This document shows, piece by piece, positions 1-11,361 of a stretch of 64,000 bases of DNA. The notes under the pieces are model-generated. The model was not told where the DNA came from. It saw nothing but the letters and a program-made list of their open reading frames with translations, and did no database searches. Source of the DNA: Siphonodentalium dalli (Eukaryota; Mollusca; Scaphopoda; Gadilida; Siphonodentaliidae); contig CP136061.1 of assembly GCA_032622095.1 (NCBI GenBank), positions 220,319,148 through 220,383,147 of the forward strand, written 5' to 3'. Within the stretch, counting starts at the first letter, position 1; the number at the start of each line of letters is the position of its first letter. The translations under genes were made by a program, and so were the position numbers.

Positions 1-247
1 CCTGAATCGACGAGTGTTGTTTGGTCATGATGTTTACGTAAATGTCGAAAACATCAAATTCTTACAAGTATCCATTGTAACGGTAAGAAAAGTACTTTAC
101 CATTAACCTCTTTATTTCGATATTTATTTCGATTTTCGATATTGTTGGCCAATAATTTCGTTTGCAAAACACTTTGGAAAGTAATCAATCTATGTGAATC
201 AATGAACCAGTCTCAAGCGGCACCTACTCGATCTTACAAGGATGTAT
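1..247. other. No gene recognised
   Basis: AT-rich sequence without a convincing ORF, RNA gene or repeat that recurs in this window. Confidence 0.5.
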
Positions 248-499
248 CCCTCTCTATACTAAATACTCGTTGGCGATCCTCAGGACATGTTCTGACAAAA
301 AATAAAAGTTCAACAAAGGACCACGTTTATTTTAACTTATTAAACCGAACATGATCCGTCAATAATAAGAATACGTTTGCACGTTCTATTATCTGCCGTC
401 TACTTATATTTCATGAACATGCCTCCAAATGATCAATATATCAATCCGATATATACTGTTATAACTAATGGGATAATCTACTCATCAGTATAGAAAAGG
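248..499. mobile_element. Degenerate TTAA-type MITE (CCCTTTC family)
   Basis: The left end reads CCCTCTCTATACTAAATACT and the right end is close to GTATAGAAAAGG followed by TTTAA. These match the termini of the better preserved copy at 41148-41399. The size, about 252 bp, is the same. The flanking TTAA has decayed on both sides, so this is an old copy. It carries no coding sequence. The class is inferred from the CCC ends and TTAA target preference typical of piggyBac-type elements. Confidence 0.55.
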
Positions 500-626
500 T
501 TTAATCATTTTAAAAGCTTTGATACCGAATGATGTAGCCATTGTCGTCAATAAATAAGGTGCATCAGCCTGGGTGGACTGGAATCCATGCACCTGTTTTT
601 TTTTTTTTTTATCTAACAGCACTATA
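500..626. other. Spacer with a 15-T run
   Basis: Short interval between two MITE copies. A run of 15 T lies at 596-610. No gene is seen. Confidence 0.5.
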
Positions 627-630
627 TTAA

Positions 631-853
631 CCCGTTCTATGCTGAATGGATTCTCCAACTCAGGTATAAGTGTTTACATCGGTATGGATGTTATTCATCT
701 GGAAAAGTGTTCAGGAAACAAGCAAACGACAGCTAATACAAGTGTAGAAGGAGACCTATATATTTGAGGGAAATGTTCAGATAATACATTCCAAGAAACG
801 ACTGGTAGTTTTATGAACTTACTATCTGAACATTTCATCGATGGTAGAAAGGG
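631..853. mobile_element. TTAA-type MITE (CCCTTTC family)
   Basis: TTAA at 627-630 is followed by CCCGTTCTATGCTGAATGG. The right end reads GTAGAAAGGG followed by CTAA at 854-857, a decayed TTAA. Inside, about 773-835, an inverted pair based on AATGTTCAGATAATA and its complement forms the hairpin found in the other copies. There is no ORF. It is a non-autonomous element of piggyBac type by ends and target site. Confidence 0.6.
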
Positions 854-857
854 CTAA

Positions 858-2851
858 GGTGACGGAGGTGGTAAATTTAACATTGGTGGTTGTGGAGGTT
901 TTTTTCAGAAACTTCATCAAACAGAATGGAAGCTAAATCCTCAAACTCATCAGCAAGCTAGAACACTTATCTAGTAAAAGTATTGGTCTATTTTTGGCGG
1001 GGAAAATACCATTAAAGCGATTTTGGACACTTCGAAATTACACCACTAGATCACAAAAATAGCTGTATGCACATGTGATTTCCATTAGTATTCAGATTAC
1101 ATTATATTAGTTTTTAGAAGTATTATTTTCTGTTTAAAAACATGTCTCACCTAATTATTAGGTATGAATTATCTCCCTTTGAAATTCAAAACTACATATA
1201 TAAGTTCATAAAAGATATCCGTTCACCATGAATGCAAATCGGTGGCATCAAATATATTAAATTCCTAGGCGGGATGAACTGAGATTTCTACAAAGGTGAA
1301 CAAATTGGTCACCCCAGCACCATCTTAAGCCCCTGTTCGGATATTGCAGGCATGAAGGTTAAATAAGAGGCACTCAGATCTGTTTGATTATACAACAACG
1401 CACGCAATGTTGAGCTTGTAAATATTTCACACGAGATGGCGCGTGACATACTGTATTGAAATGCACAATGGATTCCTACGCACTGAAGATTCTTTCATTA
1501 AATGGACAAATATTTCCGGGATTGAGCATCGATTTCGTTTCGGTTTCTCCAACTTGCGGGAAGTGCCGCTATGTTGATGCGATCGGCTGAGGAATTAAAA
1601 GCGAATGTTTTATCTATAAAGATCTCTACACTCCAAAGAATGGCTTGCGGCAGTAGTGGTAATCGTGTCTGAATGAGATAGATTTATTTTGAAGTATTAC
1701 AGTGTTTATGTTGAAGGAGACAACTAAGTACGGTTGACTATTTCTAGAGTTTATAGCGTGTTATATGAGTTCATCGTGAGACAGGGACGTCATCGCGCAG
1801 ATAACGGCCATTTAGTCTGGAGATGATTGGTGTCCATGCAGTCATTGCAGTGGCGGTGTCATACCGGGCCAACAAATTCACACGGAAATAGCATTTTGAT
1901 TGCTAGCCCCAAGTGACGCATGGCAATAAATATTGCATAAAACAATTGTTCATTGCTAATTTGCAACGTTGAATTTCGTCTAATGATGTACCGTAAATTT
2001 TTAACAGACAAAATGTCGTATAGCCAACCAGTCGTGTAGACCAATACATGTAGCGCAGACGAAAGTTTGTGCGACAAAACGTCGTGTAGACATGTTGGCG
2101 TCGGCCAAATGGCGTTGACCAAGTCTATAAACTTATTATTACACCAACATTGTTGCATATAATTTAAAATCATTTCTATTGTGCTTTTCAATAATGTTCT
2201 ATGAGATTTGTATAAAGAACATATTTGCGTGCGAAACCATCGTCAGTGCATACGTTATCAGCTTGTGTGGCTGGTTAAGAAGGGCATCAGTACATATGTC
2301 AGGACGCTAATTTTATTTTCGGACTATATTCTTTTATTATTTATTGTCTTTGTTCAGTTAAATCATATTGTAGGTTAGTTGTTAACTTTTCGAATCAGGC
2401 TCCTTCTGTTACTCGAATATAGGCTTATTTGCAATTTCCACCATTAATTAACTGGATTTAGCTTCAACAATTGCAAGTGGTTAATTCTTGCCCAAAGGGT
2501 TTTTTTTTGTTAATTACCATTCAGCGCCCCTGACATCCAGTCAAAGCTTTACTTTTGAAAATTACTAAGATCTTGTTAGTTTGTTACCTCACTTGTGTGT
2601 TCCGGGACTCCCCGTTAGTCGCATCCACGTTGTTGCAACCAGAGTTTCTATTGCTGTGTGGACATCTTCCATCTATATCAGAAAGTGCTTTATTATTGTA
2701 AATAAACGATAATTCCCCAGACGTTTATAAAATTTATTCAACCAGAAATAAGCTTTGCTAAACAGATCCCCGACAAGTTTTATAATCGCATATTTATATA
2801 CAACAGTAATTATCCAGACTTAAACTAGAGGTGTGACTGTCCCAATGGGAC
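858..2851. other. No gene recognised
   Basis: About 2 kb with only short ORFs that lack recognisable motifs. A motif close to ACAAAACGTCGTGTAGAC occurs more than once near 1990-2095. Otherwise I see nothing that recurs elsewhere in the window. Confidence 0.45.
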
Positions 2852-3423
2852 TAAGGATACCCCCCGTGTTTTTAAAATACTAAGATGTTTCACATGTCAG
2901 TAAACATTTAGTTAAAATAATAAAATAACAGTTCCCATTGCAGGTGCACAACCCTAACCCTAATCTTAAACCTATTGACCGAAAAATGTAGGAATAAAAC
3001 TTCGGAAAAAATTATGCATGTTGCGAAAATGTTCTAAGTCGAAAAAGGGGGATAACTCCACCAAAAAATGTCGGACAGACGTCATAATCGCAGGTGCACA
3101 GGTTCCCATGGTACTAAATATATGTGCCAAGTTAAAAAAAAATTACGTAAAAATGTAGGAATAAAAGCTCGGACAAAATTATACATGTAGCGAAAATGTT
3201 CTAAGTCGAAAAAGGGGGGATAACTCCACCCAAAAAAGTCCGACAGACGTCATAATCGCAGGTGCACAGGTTCCTATGGTGGTTGATGTCTGTGCCAAGT
3301 TTCATGGAAATTGATAAACAAAAACGACTGAGAAAAACTCCGTACAAATTTGTCCAAGGACTGACGGACGGACAAGCTGATTCCAGTATATCCCTCCCAC
3401 AACTTCGTCGTGGGGGTATAATA
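2852..3423 (+). mobile_element. Dispersed element with terminal hairpin and internal 167-bp duplication
   Basis: The left end has GATACCCCCCGTG and the right end has CGTGGGGGTATAATAA, an imperfect inverted pair. A unit of about 167 bp starting at AAAATGTAGGAATAAAA (2983) is repeated from about 3150, including the shared stretch GACAGACGTCATAATCGCAG. A GACGGACGGACAAGC segment and a short hairpin (CCCACAACTTCGTCGTGGG) close the element. This end resembles an element common in mollusc genomes, which is remembered knowledge. ORFs across it (3201-3464 minus, 3262-3624 plus) are not convincing genes. Confidence 0.5.
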
Positions 3424-4449
3424 AACTCCTTCTGCAGCCAATACGATATCATAATCTCACTCACTATTATCTGTTATCTCATCTCATTTTTATATTACTC
3501 GTGTGCAAATAAAATCATTAGCACCCTGAACAGACAACGGATCCAAAGATTTTTAGCCGAGGAAACATTCTGGCCCAGGAAATTGTCTAGCATAGACAAA
3601 TGTCTGCTATCAACGAAGCTGTAAACTCATAAATATTAGACTGTCGTGCATCCCAATAAAACCCACACAACTATTGAAAGTCAAAAAGCCTCAAGTTTTT
3701 AGGTAAAAACTGGATATAAATGCAAACGCTGCTTGATCCCGATGTATTTACCTGTCTAGGAAAGGCAAGAGTTGTATCAGAAACAGATCATGCGAATTCC
3801 CAACAGTATATAATCTCGAACAACTGCAGATTACCCACGGTCATGCAGATTCCCACCAGTGTATGATATCGTACAACAGCGGATTATCCACACTTAAATT
3901 TCCATCTACAGTCAATAACATATTGTCATTTCACTCTCAAGCTTCCGCTGTCACCTCTTCCCACCTTCCTCTTCTTGCTGTCTGATTCCCACCTTCCTCT
4001 GCTTGCTGTCTGATATCCACCTTACTCTTCCAAACTACTCTCATCTGACTCGAAGCATCCCACATGAAACAACTTAGAATTAAAAATAGTTAACAAACCA
4101 TGTGTGTATTTACGCGACAAGACGAGACACACATTAATCTTCAGTTCCTTGCCTCATTTTGGAACAGTTTGAAGTGTCAGAAAGCACTTTCAGTGGGTGG
4201 ACTTGGTCACATATCATCAGCAGACGACTTTAACCCCTTCTAAACTAAATCGGCTAAATTCTGGTCTCAGGTCTAGACCACCCTAATAATCACGGTGTTC
4301 CATGTCAGGACTTGGTTTCGCGAAACCACCTGGTCGCAAGCTGGGATCGGCGCATTGTTGTACAATCAACGACAATCAATGACAATCTATGGATAAAAGC
4401 GTGCTGAGCGCTGCATCGAGATTGGTGTGTTGGTGTCACCAAACCTGAG
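3424..4449. other. No gene; two small tandem duplications
   Basis: A 53-bp unit beginning CATGCGAATTCCCA (3789) is repeated imperfectly at 3842. A unit of about 35 bp containing CCCACCTTCCTCTTCTTGC is repeated two to three times at 3955-4030. Nothing else was recognised. Confidence 0.4.
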
Positions 4450-4820
4450 CACGTGAAAGCGGCTTATATCCGTGTTGTATAGCGGTATCGGCATGCCGTC
4501 GCCGTTCGACAGGGATCACGGGGCAGGGGTGGTGCGAATTTCTCACCCCATATGCGGATGTCACGACGTTGTCAGTTTTACGGGTGGAGGAAAGTCTACG
4601 CAGAGAGTAAATTTCACCGAGAAACATTCCGCTGTGTGTAGACATACCGACCCCAGAAAGGGACCGACAAACTTGCCCAGATACACGAATCAGATTATCC
4701 TCACTTTTAGTGGATCGCGAATCCGCGCTTGTCGGCATTCGAACCAGCTTCGTCGGCGCTAGATGGAAAATGGCGGCATAATGCCCCGAGCATTCTACCG
4801 ACGGGACCATGCACCGGCGT
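4450..4820 (-). mobile_element. tRNA-derived SINE with conserved central domain
   Basis: Read on the minus strand, a pol III A-box-like motif TGGTCCCGTCGGTAGAAT lies at 4792-4809 and a B-box-like motif CTGGTTCGAATGCCG at 4733-4747. Their order and spacing fit a tRNA head. Further along is the block TTTCCTCCACCCGTAAAACT (4574-4593), which recurs with 17 of 20 bases in the SINE at 52060-52277. The head and the shared domain together support a SINE of the type common in molluscs. The 3' end is not sharp. ORFs across it are shadows. Confidence 0.65.
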
Positions 4821-6454
4821 CCAATCAATGTATAGTGTAAAATATTGTTTGTTCAGATCAAGAACCAACTATATATTGTTCAACTTTGCGTCAAAATATT
4901 ACACATAAATTACATTCAGCTCTTGAAAACATTTCGAACCATTATTATAGGGATATCAGGTGGGAATTTTCAACAACTGGAAATAGTGAGGTACTTGTTG
5001 GAAATTTTCAAAAATTTATTTGGGTGAGGGGGTGACACGTGCAATGTAATTTCGCGGACTTGGGAATTTGCAATAAGTTGAACATTTAGAAAGATTCTAA
5101 ATAACTATCGCCGTGATTGAAGTTATTGAAAATTATTTTCCAGAAAATGTAATGGTCACAACGGGGGGGGGGGGGGGTGTATCGGAAAAAAAATTCAGAT
5201 GGGTGCGTTGTATCACACTCCCGATAGCAGTAGTAGATATTTCCATTGCCATGTAATTTTTTTCCAAATCCATGTTTAAAAATAAATTATGACAAATAAA
5301 CCAATTTGGAATGTCAAGGCTTAAGAAACTGGACCAAATCAATCATTAATCAAGAGCAGGGTTCCCATGCATTTAATTTAATTTAATTCAATTTAATCGG
5401 ACATTTCCTTATTTTGAACCACAATTTTTCGTTCTGACTTAATATAATTTTGAGAGTTTTTGCTGTTATATTGTATATCCAGTCCAGTAATAATTTATTC
5501 TCAAATGATGAATTAGTACTATTAAAACTAGCTCCGACCTCAATTCATTTCAGAAACACGGAACGAAAGACACCCGCATCCAATGCGGATTACGTTCCGA
5601 TTGCAAAACTACTATCATTCCCTATTTATCCGTGTCAACAAAACCCATCGATAACATATTAGAAATAATAGCACGAAAATCTGTCTTAATCCATCTAACG
5701 GTAATATGCTTTCAAACAAGGCAAGGGTGTTATAAATAAAACTCCACTGTAAAGCCAGATAAACGCACGCATGATTTACAATCAAATTACCAATCTGTAT
5801 ATCGTTACTGCGAAAACAGAAAAAGGTATTCTCGTCTCGGGTTCAAGTCTCGGTTTATACAAAAATCTCAGGCCAGGGGGGTACTAGGTCTCAGATGTAG
5901 AATATTACCTATAACACACATAATTATCGATTATATTACATTTTGTCCAGTTCATATATAATTATAATCTTTCTTCTACACGGCATATCAATAAAACACA
6001 ATTCCTATTTGGTTAACATAAAGATAAATGCTTCCAAAAATTACATATGTTTCTGTTACCAGAACTTGTACGTTACCACATGGTTCGAATTATGAACAGA
6101 CCGACACAGGCTTGAATGACAATAAGAAGGCAAACCTTGGTTTACGTAAACCTGAGTTTCAAAAAGACGAGAATACGGACCAGTGCTGACCAATAATCCC
6201 AGCTTACTCGCCTCGAAGTTGGGTAACAATTGGCGATCACCGTGGTTTCGGCCTGGTCTAGACTATAGTTTACATGAAACCCTGGTCTAGACCAGGAACC
6301 AGAATTCGGCCGAATGTGTTCTCCCATTCAGTAATAAAGCTATACATTGGAATCGTTTATTGTCCATCTCCATGGAGGGTGTTAAGAAAATAGAAGCCGC
6401 CGACAGACTGACAAAAACCTTAATACATGTGCGGAAGATTCACATTATTTGGTA
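4821..6454. other. No gene recognised; G-run; possible remnant of a hairpin element
   Basis: A 15-G run lies at 5163-5177. At 6131-6317 are inverted-style motifs such as GGTTTACGTAAACC and CTGGTCTAGACCAGG. They resemble the TIR element at 54551-54987 and may be a decayed relative. No coding feature was recognised. Confidence 0.4.
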
Positions 6455-6540
6455 GATGTTCAGATAATAAGTTCAACAAAAGACATATAGTCGTATCTGA
6501 ACATTTCACAAGGGAGCTGCTCGTCAATGAGTACTTAGTG
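6455..6540. mobile_element. Fragment of the CCCTTTC-family MITE (internal hairpin)
   Basis: Contains ATGTTCAGATAATAAGTTC followed by a partial complement ending ATCTGAACATTT, the internal hairpin of the TTAA MITE family. Neither terminus was found nearby, so it is a remnant. Confidence 0.45.
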
Positions 6541-6619
6541 TAGTACGGCGGCGTTCGTTGCAGAAATATTCATATTTATTCAAATCGCCATCAACAGAAG
6601 GATTATTAAAATATATATA

Positions 6620-7011
6620 GTTTTGTTCATATGCCAAACATACGTAAACAAGAGACAGTTCGTGTTACAGAGGTTGTGCTTCTGTTTACATAACACATCG
6701 CAATTCTATTGGTTAATCACACACAAATGATATAAACGCTCTTTATTATTTCCATATCAGGAAAACAGTAACAAATAATGCTCTTTATGTTTACCATATC
6801 CGGATCTAAACAAAAGCCAGGTAACTTGACGTTTTTTGCTTTTGTTTACATAACAAAGGAAAAACTTGACAATAACACACTGTTTATACCATATTTCTGA
6901 TTGGCATAAGAACGAAGTCTGTCTATATTTGACTATTCTTTCTGTTTATGGCGGTTTTTGACAGAGGTGAGTATTTTAACAGCATACCCACCGACAACGC
7001 GGCCTGTATCT
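6620..7011 (-). mobile_element. Inverted copy of the TTAA element at 33082-33576
   Basis: Several blocks match the complement of 33082-33576 in order: TAATCACACACAAATGATAT, the AACGCTCTTTATT motif, TTTATGTTTACCAT, TTTTGTTTACATAAC, GGCGGTTTTTGA and CATACCCACCG. The end at 7011 abuts TTAA (7012-7015), matching the TTAA flank of the other copy. The opposite end is blurred. There is no transposase ORF. Confidence 0.55.
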
Positions 7012-7108
7012 TTAAAAAGCTGAAAGCGTGCAGTCGATCCCCTCCATAATATATGCTAACGAATTTGTAATATTAGTTAATATAGAATAAAATAACCTTT
7101 GCCCGGGC

Positions 7109-7217
7109 GATCTACTGGCACCACGCATGTCAATACACTCTGATGGTGGTAACCAGTTTCATTGGAAATGTAATAAATAAGTCGTTAAAATGTTACGCAT
7201 GTTTTGAAATTCGATAA
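7109..7217 (+). repeat. Direct repeat flanking the 3.9-kb element, left copy
   Basis: About 110 bp from GATCTACTGG to TTTTGAAATTCGATAAG recurs at 11729-11836 with few changes. The two copies bracket the inverted-array element but lie outside its target duplications. They are either an older direct repeat or pieces of the host sequence it entered. Confidence 0.7.
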
Positions 7218-7225
7218 GTTACCAT
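7218..7225. repeat. 8-bp target site duplication, left (GTTACCAT)
   Basis: GTTACCAT directly abuts the left terminus of the element at 7226. An identical 8-mer stands at 11151-11158 against the right terminus. Confidence 0.75.
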
Positions 7226-7379
7226 GGGTGTGACTAATTACCGCCCGGGACCGCCCGGGTGGCCCCACGGGCCCGTGGACACAATATATCGACGGTATAA
7301 CGTAGCGACATGCCACCTGAGGGCAACATAGAAAAATTTACTCGCTCGCTCATCTCCGGCCGGTCATATTAACCCCACA

Positions 7380-7560
7380 AATGCCGATATTGGCTAAACT
7401 AGCCTGGGTGATTACTGGTGTCTTCGTGTGTTTTCAGACAGATTATTTTGGTGATTCTCGGTAGAGCAATACACCTGAGTGTTAATTCCATGTATTGACT
7501 CGTTGACGCGTCCACGGCCGATGTTATTAACCCCTCAAATTCCGGTAAAATAGTGCATAC
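7380..7560 (+). repeat. Subterminal block of the foldback element, copy 1
   Basis: A block from GCCGATATTGGC through TTTTCAGACAGATTATT to the ACGCGTCCACGGCCG region. Copies stand at 9406-9590 (same strand), 10845-11035 (opposite strand) and, truncated, 9963-10030 (opposite strand). It separates the outer end unit from the monomer array. Confidence 0.7.
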
Positions 7561-9340
7561 ACAAAAGAACATTGGAACCGCCCGGGCGGCCCCATGGGCC
7601 CGTGGACACAATATCTCGACGTTATAACATAGCGACATACCACACGAGGTCAACCTAGAAATTGTTACTCGCTCGCTCGACCCCGACCGGTGTTATTAAC
7701 CCCTAAAAATTCGACAAAATTGTATATAAACAAAAAGTACATTGGGACCGCCCGGGACCGCCCGGGTGGCCCCACGTGCCCGTGGACACTATATCTCGAC
7801 GTTATAACGTAGCGACATACCCCACGAGGTCAACCTGCAAAATGGTACTCGCTCGCTCGACTCCGGCCGGTGTTATTAACCCCTCAAAATCCGATAAAAT
7901 GGTATATAAACAAAAAGTACATTGGGACCGCCCGGGTGGCCCCATGGGCCCGTGGACACTATATCTCGACGTTATAACATATCGACATACCACACGAGGT
8001 CAACCTGCAAAATGGTACTCGCTCGCTCGACCCCGACCGGTGTTATTAACCCCTCAAAATTGTATATAAACAAAAAGTACATTGGGACCGCCCGGGTGGC
8101 CCCACGTGCCCGTGGATACTATATCTCGACGTTATAACGTAGCGACATACCCCACGAGGTCAACCTGCAAAATGGTACTCGCTCGCTCGACTCCGGCCGG
8201 TGTTATTAACCCCTCAAAATCCGATAAAATGGTATATAAACGCAAAAAGTACATTGGGACGCCCGGGTGGCCCCATGGGCCCGTGGACACTATATCTCGA
8301 CGTTATAACATATCGACATACCACACGAGGTCAACATAGAAAATGTTACTCGCTCGCTCGACCCCGACCGGTGTTATTAACCCCTCAAAATCCGACAAAA
8401 TTGTATATAAACAAAAAGTACATTGGGACCGCCCGGGTGGCCCCACGTGCCCGTGGACACTATATCTCGACGTTATAACGTAGCGACATACCCCACGAGG
8501 TCAACCTGCAAAATGGTACTCGCTCGCTCGACTCCGGCCGGTGTTATTAACCCCTCAAAATCCGATAAAATGGTATATAAACAAAAAGTACATTGGGACC
8601 GCCCGGGAGGCCCCATGGGCCCGTGGACAATATATCTCGACGTTATAACGTAGCGACATACCCCACGAGGTCAACCTGCAAAATGGTACTCGCTCGCTCG
8701 ACTCAGGCCGGTGTTATTAACCCCTCAAAATCCGATAAAATGGTATATAAACAAAAAGTACATTGGGACCGCCCGGGAGGGCCCGTGGACACTATATCTC
8801 GACGTTATAACATAGCGACATACCCCATGAGGTCAACCTAGAAAATGTTACTCGCTCGCTCGACTCCGGCCGGCGTTATTAACCCCTCAAAATCCGACAA
8901 AATGGTATATAAACAAAAAGGACATTGGGACCGCCCGGGCGGCCCCATGGGCCCATGGACACTATATTTCGACGTTATAACATAGCGACATACCCCACGA
9001 GGTCAACCTAGAAAATGTTACTCGCTCGCTAGATTCCGGCCGGTGTTATTAACCCCTCAAAATCCGATAAAATGGTATATAAACAAAAAGAACATTGGGA
9101 CCGCCCGGGAGGCCCCATGGGCCCGTGGACACTACATATCGACGTTATAACGTAGAGACATACCCAACGAGGTCAACCTAGAAAATGTTACTCGCTCGCT
9201 CGACTCCGGCCGGTGTTATTAACCCCTCAAAATCCGATAAAATGGTATATAAACAAAAAGAACATTGGGACTGCCCGGGACCGCCCGGGAGGCCCCACGT
9301 GCCCATGGACACAATATATCGACGTTATAACGTAGCGATA
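7560..9340 (+). repeat. 170-bp tandem satellite, forward array
   Basis: The landmark ATTGGGACCGCCCGGG recurs at 8081, 8253, 8422, 8592, 8762, 8924, 9094 and 9264, giving periods of 160-172 bp with 170 most common. Each unit holds CCCGGG, GGGCCC, ACGTTATAACGT, CTCGCTCGCTCGA, CCGGCCGG and TTATTAACCCCTC in fixed order. ORFs here (7776-8841) encode repeated PPG-rich peptides that merely mirror the monomer. Confidence 0.85.
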
Positions 9341-9405
9341 TGCCAACTGAGGGCAAAATAGAAAAATTTACTCGCTCGGTCGTCTCCGGCCGGTCATATT
9401 AACCC

Positions 9406-9590
9406 AACAAATGCCGATATTGGCTAAAAGAGTCTGGATGATTACGGGTGTCTTCCTGTGTTTTCAGACAGATTATTTGGTGATTCGCGGTAGTGCAATA
9501 CACCTGAGTGTTAATTCCATACATTGACTCGTTGACGCGTCCACGGCCGATGTTATTAACCCCTCAAATTCCGGTAAAATAGTGTACAAA
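9406..9590 (+). repeat. Subterminal block of the foldback element, copy 2
   Basis: Same block as 7380-7560 with scattered substitutions. It closes the inner end of the left array, so the array lies between two such blocks. Confidence 0.7.
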
Positions 9591-9626
9591 TGGTATATAA
9601 ACAAAATTAACCTTGGGACCGCCCGG

Positions 9627-9962
9627 GACCTTATCATGGTGGAATTTCACAATAAATTAGGTGTGTCATATATACTGGCCAGCAAAATTTCAGCGGCCAG
9701 GAAAAAGAGATTTAAGAGTGTGTCAAATTGACATGTTTATAATATTTTTGTCTTCCGAAACCATTCAAATAAAATCGTCGCCGAAAATAGTCTTCGCGAA
9801 CGAAGAGCGTTTTTAACAACTCTCAATGTGTGATCGGAATTTACAAACGGTACACGAAATACGATTCACAGATAGAATACATGTTTAAAGGCGTGGTCAG
9901 CGTTCACGTTAAGCAATGTTGTTATAATATTCGCATTTAGTAAAACCGCCATAAGCGACTCT
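9627..9962. other. Unique core of the foldback element
   Basis: About 336 bp between the inverted arms, starting in TTATCATGGTGGAATTTCAC. It is AT-richer than the arms, has no ORF of note and recurs nowhere else in the window. It would form the loop if the arms paired. Confidence 0.6.
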
Positions 9963-10069
9963 GAAAACACACGAAGACACCAGTAATCACACAGGCTCTT
10001 TTAGCCAATATCGGCATTTGTGGGGTTAATATGACCGGCCGGAGACGAGCGATCGAGTAAATTTTTCTA

Positions 10070-10840
10070 TGTTGCCTCCAGGTGGCATGTCGCTACGTTA
10101 TAACGTCGAGATATTGTGTCCACGGGCAGGTGGGGTCACCCGGGCGGTCCCAATCTTCTTTTGTTTATATACCATTTTATCGGATTTTGAGGGGTTAATA
10201 ACACCGACCGGAGTCGAGGGAGCGAGTACCATTTTGTATGTTGACCTCGTGGGGTATGTCGCTACGTTATAACGTCGATATATAGTGTCCACGGGCCCAT
10301 GTGGCCTCCCGGGCGGTCCCAATGTTCTTTTTGTTTATATACCATTTTGAGGGGTTAATAACACCGGCCGGAGTCGAGCGAGCGAGTAACATTTTTTAGG
10401 TTGACATCGTGGGGTATGTCGCTACGTTATAACGTCGAGATATTGTGTCCACGGGCACGTGGGGCCACCCGGACGGTCCCAATGTTCATTTTGTTTATAT
10501 ATCATTTTGTCGGATTTTGAGGGGTTAATAACACCGGCCGGGGTCGAGGGAGCGAGTACCATTTTGTAGGTTGACCTCGTGTGGTATGTCGCTACGTTAT
10601 AACGTCGAGATATAGTGTCCACGTGCCCATGTGGCCTCCAGGGCGGTCCCAATGTTCTTTTTGTTTATATACCATTTTGTCAGATTTTGAGGGGTTAATA
10701 ACACCGGCCGGGGTCGAGCGAGCGAGTAAGATTTTCTAGGTTGACCTCGTGGGCTATGTCGATATGTTATAACGTCGAGATATAGTGTCCACGGCCCATG
10801 GGGCCGCCCGGGCGGTCCCAATGTTCTTTTTGTTTATACA
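10070..10840 (-). repeat. 170-bp tandem satellite, inverted array
   Basis: Four to five monomers in the opposite orientation to 7560-9340, recognisable by GAGGGGTTAATAACACCG and ACGTTATAACGTCGA. Monomers show indels (for example near 10345) and substitutions, so the arms have drifted independently. Confidence 0.85.
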
Positions 10841-10844
10841 CTAT

Positions 10845-11035
10845 TTTACCGGAATTTGAGGGGTTAATGACATCGGCCGTGGACGAGTCAATTCATGGAT
10901 TTAACACTCAGGTGTATTGCACTACCGAGAAATACCAAAATAATCTGTCTGAAAACACACGAAGACACCAGTAATCACCCAGGCTCTTTTAGCCAATATC
11001 GGCATTTGTGGGGTTAATATGACCGGCCGGAGACG
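10845..11035 (-). repeat. Subterminal block of the foldback element, inverted copy
   Basis: Complement of the 7380-7560 block, bordering the right terminal unit. The partial copy at 9963-10030 borders the core. Confidence 0.7.
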
Positions 11036-11150
11036 AGCGAGCGAGTAAATTTTTCTATGTTGCCCTCAGGTGGCATGTCGCTACGTTATTCCGTCGAGAT
11101 ATTGTGTCCACGGGCCCGTGGGGCCACCCGGGCGGTAATTAGTCACACCG

Positions 11151-11158
11151 GTTACCAT
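11151..11158. repeat. 8-bp target site duplication, right (GTTACCAT)
   Basis: Identical to 7218-7225 and directly adjacent to the right terminus at 11150. Confidence 0.75.
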
Positions 11159-11361
11159 TGCTCGGTGTCGCCAGTATACACACGGCTACATTGATATTGC
11201 ACTGTGCACTGCTATTTCACAACTATTAATCACCACTTCTCTGCGCGAGTTTCCCCACCAGGAACTCCATTTGTCTTCATTCCACACCCTTCCCTACTTA
11301 ATCTCTAAAAGACAATTCATGCGATGAAAAATGACTAGAAATTGCAGTTTTGAATCCCAAA
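11159..11361. other. Spacer, no gene recognised
   Basis: Sequence between the foldback element and the exon-like ORF. I see no AATAAA on the minus strand in this likely downstream flank. Confidence 0.4.

Larger units (their letters stand above)
7226..11150. mobile_element. 3.9-kb non-autonomous foldback transposon with satellite arms
   Basis: The left terminus begins GGGTGTGACTAATTACC. The right terminus is its complement, with a mismatch only at the first base. Both run on into CGCCCGGG and homologous sequence. Identical 8-bp duplications (GTTACCAT) flank it. Each arm holds end units, a subterminal block of about 190 bp, and tandem 170-bp monomers. The left arm (7226-9626) is longer than the right (9963-11150). 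A unique core at 9627-9962 separates them. No transposase is encoded, so mobilisation in trans is inferred. An 8-bp duplication fits hAT, P or related superfamilies; the ends do not show which. Confidence 0.75.

Noticed and set aside
2944-2976. Telomere-like ACCCTAACCCTAA
   Set aside because: Only about two units inside a dispersed element, too short to mean a telomere or fusion point.
5835-5860. B-box-like GGGTTCAAGTCTCGG as a tRNA gene
   Set aside because: No A box or acceptor stem at the required distance upstream.
7776-8841. Collagen-like repeated PPG-rich ORFs
   Set aside because: Each is a translation of the 170-bp monomer, and frames break at monomer indels. The inverted array gives the same peptides on the other strand.
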